This document shows, one piece after another, positions 61,114-64,000 of a stretch of DNA of 64,000 bases. Each line of letters starts with the position of its first letter. The stretch's first letter is position 1. The position numbers and the translations under genes are program-made. Below the pieces are notes generated by a model. It had not been told where the DNA came from. It searched no databases and was given only the letters and a program-made list of their open reading frames with translations. Source of the DNA: Torymus aiolomorphi (taxonomy: Eukaryota; Arthropoda; Insecta; Hymenoptera; Torymidae); assembly GCA_036365515.1 (NCBI GenBank), contig CM070877.1, positions 10,139,101 to 10,203,100 of the forward strand, written 5' to 3'.

Positions 61114-64000
61114 CGGTTTACGAAGGGTCTCAATTACCACTAATATATCCACATAACCTCAAAACCACCCACCGTTTCTCATCACAACCAACAATCCCAT
61201 CTCCTCAACCTTAACTCAACACCTTCTTCAATCAAAAAATTATTTACCCCCAACAATCATCCTTACCCACACACACACGCTACGCTCTATTTACTATCGA
61301 AATCGAAATCAAACACCCGTCTTTTAATATCCACGTAGTATCGAAATTGAAATATCGCGCTCGCGCCGCGTATGCAGACACACATGCACTGCAGCGCGAT
61401 CCATATCTAGGTCACGCATCCTTTGATGCTTGCACGCTGTGTGTATATATGCATCTCTCTCTCGGGCGCGCGAATCAACGTCAATCAAGAGAACTCGCGG
61501 CGCGTGAAAGCATGTAAATTCGAGAGCAGCGCAATAATTGAAACCCGCGCGTCGAATGTAAATCGCCTTGCTAATCGGCCAATTAATCCATCTCGCAGCC
61601 GCGTTTCCTTTTTCTCGCTCTTGGATTATTATTCGGTTGTTCCGAAAGGAAAACCTCTCAAGATTTTCAGGCGCGTCGCGGGGAGAGATCGCGGTATTAT
61701 AGGCATAATAATATTGAAACCGGTCGCAACCGACTCTCCGATTATCTCTAGTTTCTCGCGCACTTTTTGTGTTTTACAGTTCGTTTCTTTCTTTCTCCCA
61801 CGACGGGTCTTGCGTAAATTTTCGCAGCGACGCGCGGTGCAAAAATAGCCACAGCAGCGAGGGATTTATCGGCGGGTAACGCGAGGCGGCTAAGCGCGTA
61901 TGGAGTCTCGAAACTCGAGATAGGAAAAATGCGCGCGCGTTTTAATAAAAGCGCGTGTATAATTGATTTTCTGGAAATTGGAAAATTGATGGTCATTTAA
62001 TTCGAGACTTTTTCCGACTCTGACACGCGATCGTGTGGGCATATGTTGGTTCGTAATGGGAATTTCACTGCGTAATTTGTAAGTTTTTCGATGCGTTGCT
62101 CGACGCGTTGTGTAATTTATGATTTATTTCTGATAGAAAACGGCGTCGTATATTTTACTCGAAAAGTGAAATATTTTCAGAAGAAAGAAGGAAGTAAAAT
62201 TTCGTGCTGCTGGAGAGGAGAGATAAAAGAATAGAGGCAAAACGTCTTTTAAATTTATGTACACACATATATATACACGTGGGTTAGGTAAGAAAGTCGG
62301 CTGGTATAAACTGCTGATCGAATGGCTCTGATAAATTCGAAAAGTCGGCCGATTACTATCATATTGTCAAAATACAGGCGAGAGTTACAAAACTGTACTT
62401 TTACGGCACGTTACTTTCGTTATCGCGATATACACTCGCGTTAAACACAAGCTTTTACTTTATTACTCTGTAACGACATTCCGTCTCCTTATCAATTAAC
62501 AATTTAATAACCTTATACGACAGGCACCTCGTAATTAACCCGTTTAACAACCGTACCTGCTTTACTACAACAAGTTTCAAATCAATCTCAAAATTCTCGC
62601 AATTCCAAACCAGATCGTTATATACACTTTGACATTATCCTCAAAGCACGAAAGCACCGATACTCCTGTACCCACTTTTCCAGCAGTATACTCATCACCA
62701 TATCCTCGTTTTCAAATCCCGCGTGTAACCTCACACGCGGCTCTTTTAAGCATTTTATTACTTCGTCGCCGCGGCGAAAATTACGACGTCGGCGAGAATC
62801 CTCTAATAAGATAATTCGCCGGTCGAAGGTAAGACCGGCGTCGGCGGCGTGGGGACTGTTATTAAAATGTCATCGGATGCGGAGAGTCGTCAAGTGGAAC
62901 GTGTGTGTGTGTGTGTGTGTGCGAGGTAAGTAAGTAGAGTTTCTTAAGAGTCTAGGTGGTAAACGGCAGTGTGACTCACTTTTCCAGCCGACGAAGAAGA
63001 CGAGGAGACGGAGTCGTTTACATGGGACGGGAGATAGTTGACCCTTGCGCGATGGATGATGAACATTGTTTTTGTGTTTAATTGCACTGAGCTTTCACTG
63101 AGTATTAGGGTTTCTTTTATTTATTGGAAGTTTTTGGTTGTAATTTAAAAATGTTTAAAATAGCTAAGTAGTTTGAGGTTATGTCTGCACTATTTTTTAG
63201 TTATACGATAAGGTAAAAGTACCAATTGCAGAACATGACACTATTAGTGGAACAGTTAAAGAATCATATAATCTATGCAACTGCGTAGAATAACTAAAAT
63301 CAAAACCAATGTGTTTGAGAATAATTTTTATTTACTTCAATAACTTCTCACAATAAATATATTTTTAGACATATTTAGTATTTAAAAAAAATTGAATCGC
63401 TTATATATGTATGCTTGTCTGAAACTTACAGGTTATATTTCTTGCATATTTCAGATGACAAAAACTTCATGAGTTATACTAACTACATTATGACTTACGA
63501 TAGTGTAGAACATAAAGAAATATATTTGGTACTAATCAGAATATACCATAAGTAAGAAACTGTGTGCTAATATTAATAATTAAACGTGTTTTACTAATGG
63601 GACATATGTAAAAGCCCATTTCCCTATTCCTCGGAACAAACATTAATGCGTTCCATTAATAGGGACAATACTTGAATAGCTGTACCAAATATGAAACATC
63701 TTTTTGCGATGTGAAAACTAAAATAATTCCTTATATACATCAGAAAAATCAAATCTACTATTCAAAAACTTTCTTTTGAACTATAATACATATCATAAAA
63801 GTAACTTGTTTCAATGTATCGTTAAAATAATCTAATGCTTGAAAACACTGTTCCACAATACGGATATTTAGACTAATGTCTTATTTTATTATTTTAATTT
63901 ACAATTACCATCAAATCGAATGTTATAAGTCACTTTTTTATTAATTAAGCTCTTTCATCAACAGATACCAAAATTTTGTATATTTTGATTTTAATTTATT
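61114..64000. other. Upstream intronic or 5' region, islands only
   Basis: A broad CpG-rich island spans about 61.3-62.1 kb, with CA-rich sequence to its left and GT-rich to its right. Another lies at 62.7-63.0 kb with a GT run at 62901-62920. From 63.1 kb to the end the DNA is AT-rich without features I can name. The orb2 N-terminal coding exons are not recognisable here. Confidence 0.45.
62980..63066 (-). other. Possible first exon with phase conflict
   Basis: An ATG at 63066-63064 opens 29 codons (MFIIHRARVNYLPSHVN, then a run of six Ser, AGK) up to a consensus donor GTGAGT (62979-62974). It ends in phase 0. Joining it to the 54-nt microexon would give a stop after two codons, and joining it to the RRM1 exon would shift the frame. 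It may therefore be a 5' UTR exon with a short upstream frame, join an exon I have missed, or not be an exon. Confidence 0.25.

Noticed and set aside
62550..62575. CAG/GTACGG on the minus strand, ratchet-like
   Set aside because: The upstream sequence is A/G-rich, so the acceptor would be very weak.

Overview
The window is eukaryotic, almost certainly from an insect and probably a hymenopteran (inference from the gene, its intron structure, the CpG-rich islands in an AT-rich background and the repeat types). It contains one gene I can identify with confidence: the 3' part of orb2, the CPEB2/3/4-type cytoplasmic polyadenylation element binding protein, on the minus strand. Five exons between 1222 and 3981 encode the linker, RRM1, RRM2 and the C-terminal zinc-binding (ZZ) domain. 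Every junction has GT/AG sites and matching phase. No other host gene is supported; nearly all long open frames elsewhere are low-complexity or repeat-derived.

Upstream (rightward) lies an intron of about 54 kb running to a 54-nt in-frame microexon at 57911-57964. Three minus-strand sites in it have a polypyrimidine tract and CAG directly followed by GTACGT: junctions 14254/14255, 29879/29880 and 44477/44478. They cut the intron into 10.3, 15.6, 14.6 and 13.4 kb pieces, the layout of recursive-splicing ratchet points. Each is followed 58-84 nt downstream by a strong 5' splice site, defining a candidate recursive-splicing exon. The first two candidates are open and in frame; the third would bring in a stop.

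The gene ends oddly. The TAA after the CPEB C-terminus is followed in the same frame by 77 codons made almost only of Gln and His, then a TAG. Two candidate alternative first exons (ATG at 4502 and at 8617) each end in the phase needed to join the RRM1 exon, giving short isoforms without the upstream N-terminus.

The introns carry, by eye, 40-50 islands with a shared design: a C/A-rich left flank, a CpG-rich core and a G/T-rich right flank on the + strand, about one every 1.3 kb. Both candidate first exons sit on the left shoulder of such an island, so the islands may be divergent promoters or enhancers.

Mobile DNA includes an 0.8-kb foldback (18853-19660), two copies of a second foldback family (21435-22080, 60453-61105), terminal-inverted-repeat elements with ACAC(T/G)GAG-type ends and tRNA-like interiors (11990-12757; 36136-36557; 46293-46610; one split at about 47040-49464), a 367-bp element (46631-46997), and an internally deleted LINE (47194-49103) with a 13-bp target duplication that lies inside one of those elements. 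The N-terminal coding exons and main promoter of orb2 are probably beyond 64000.
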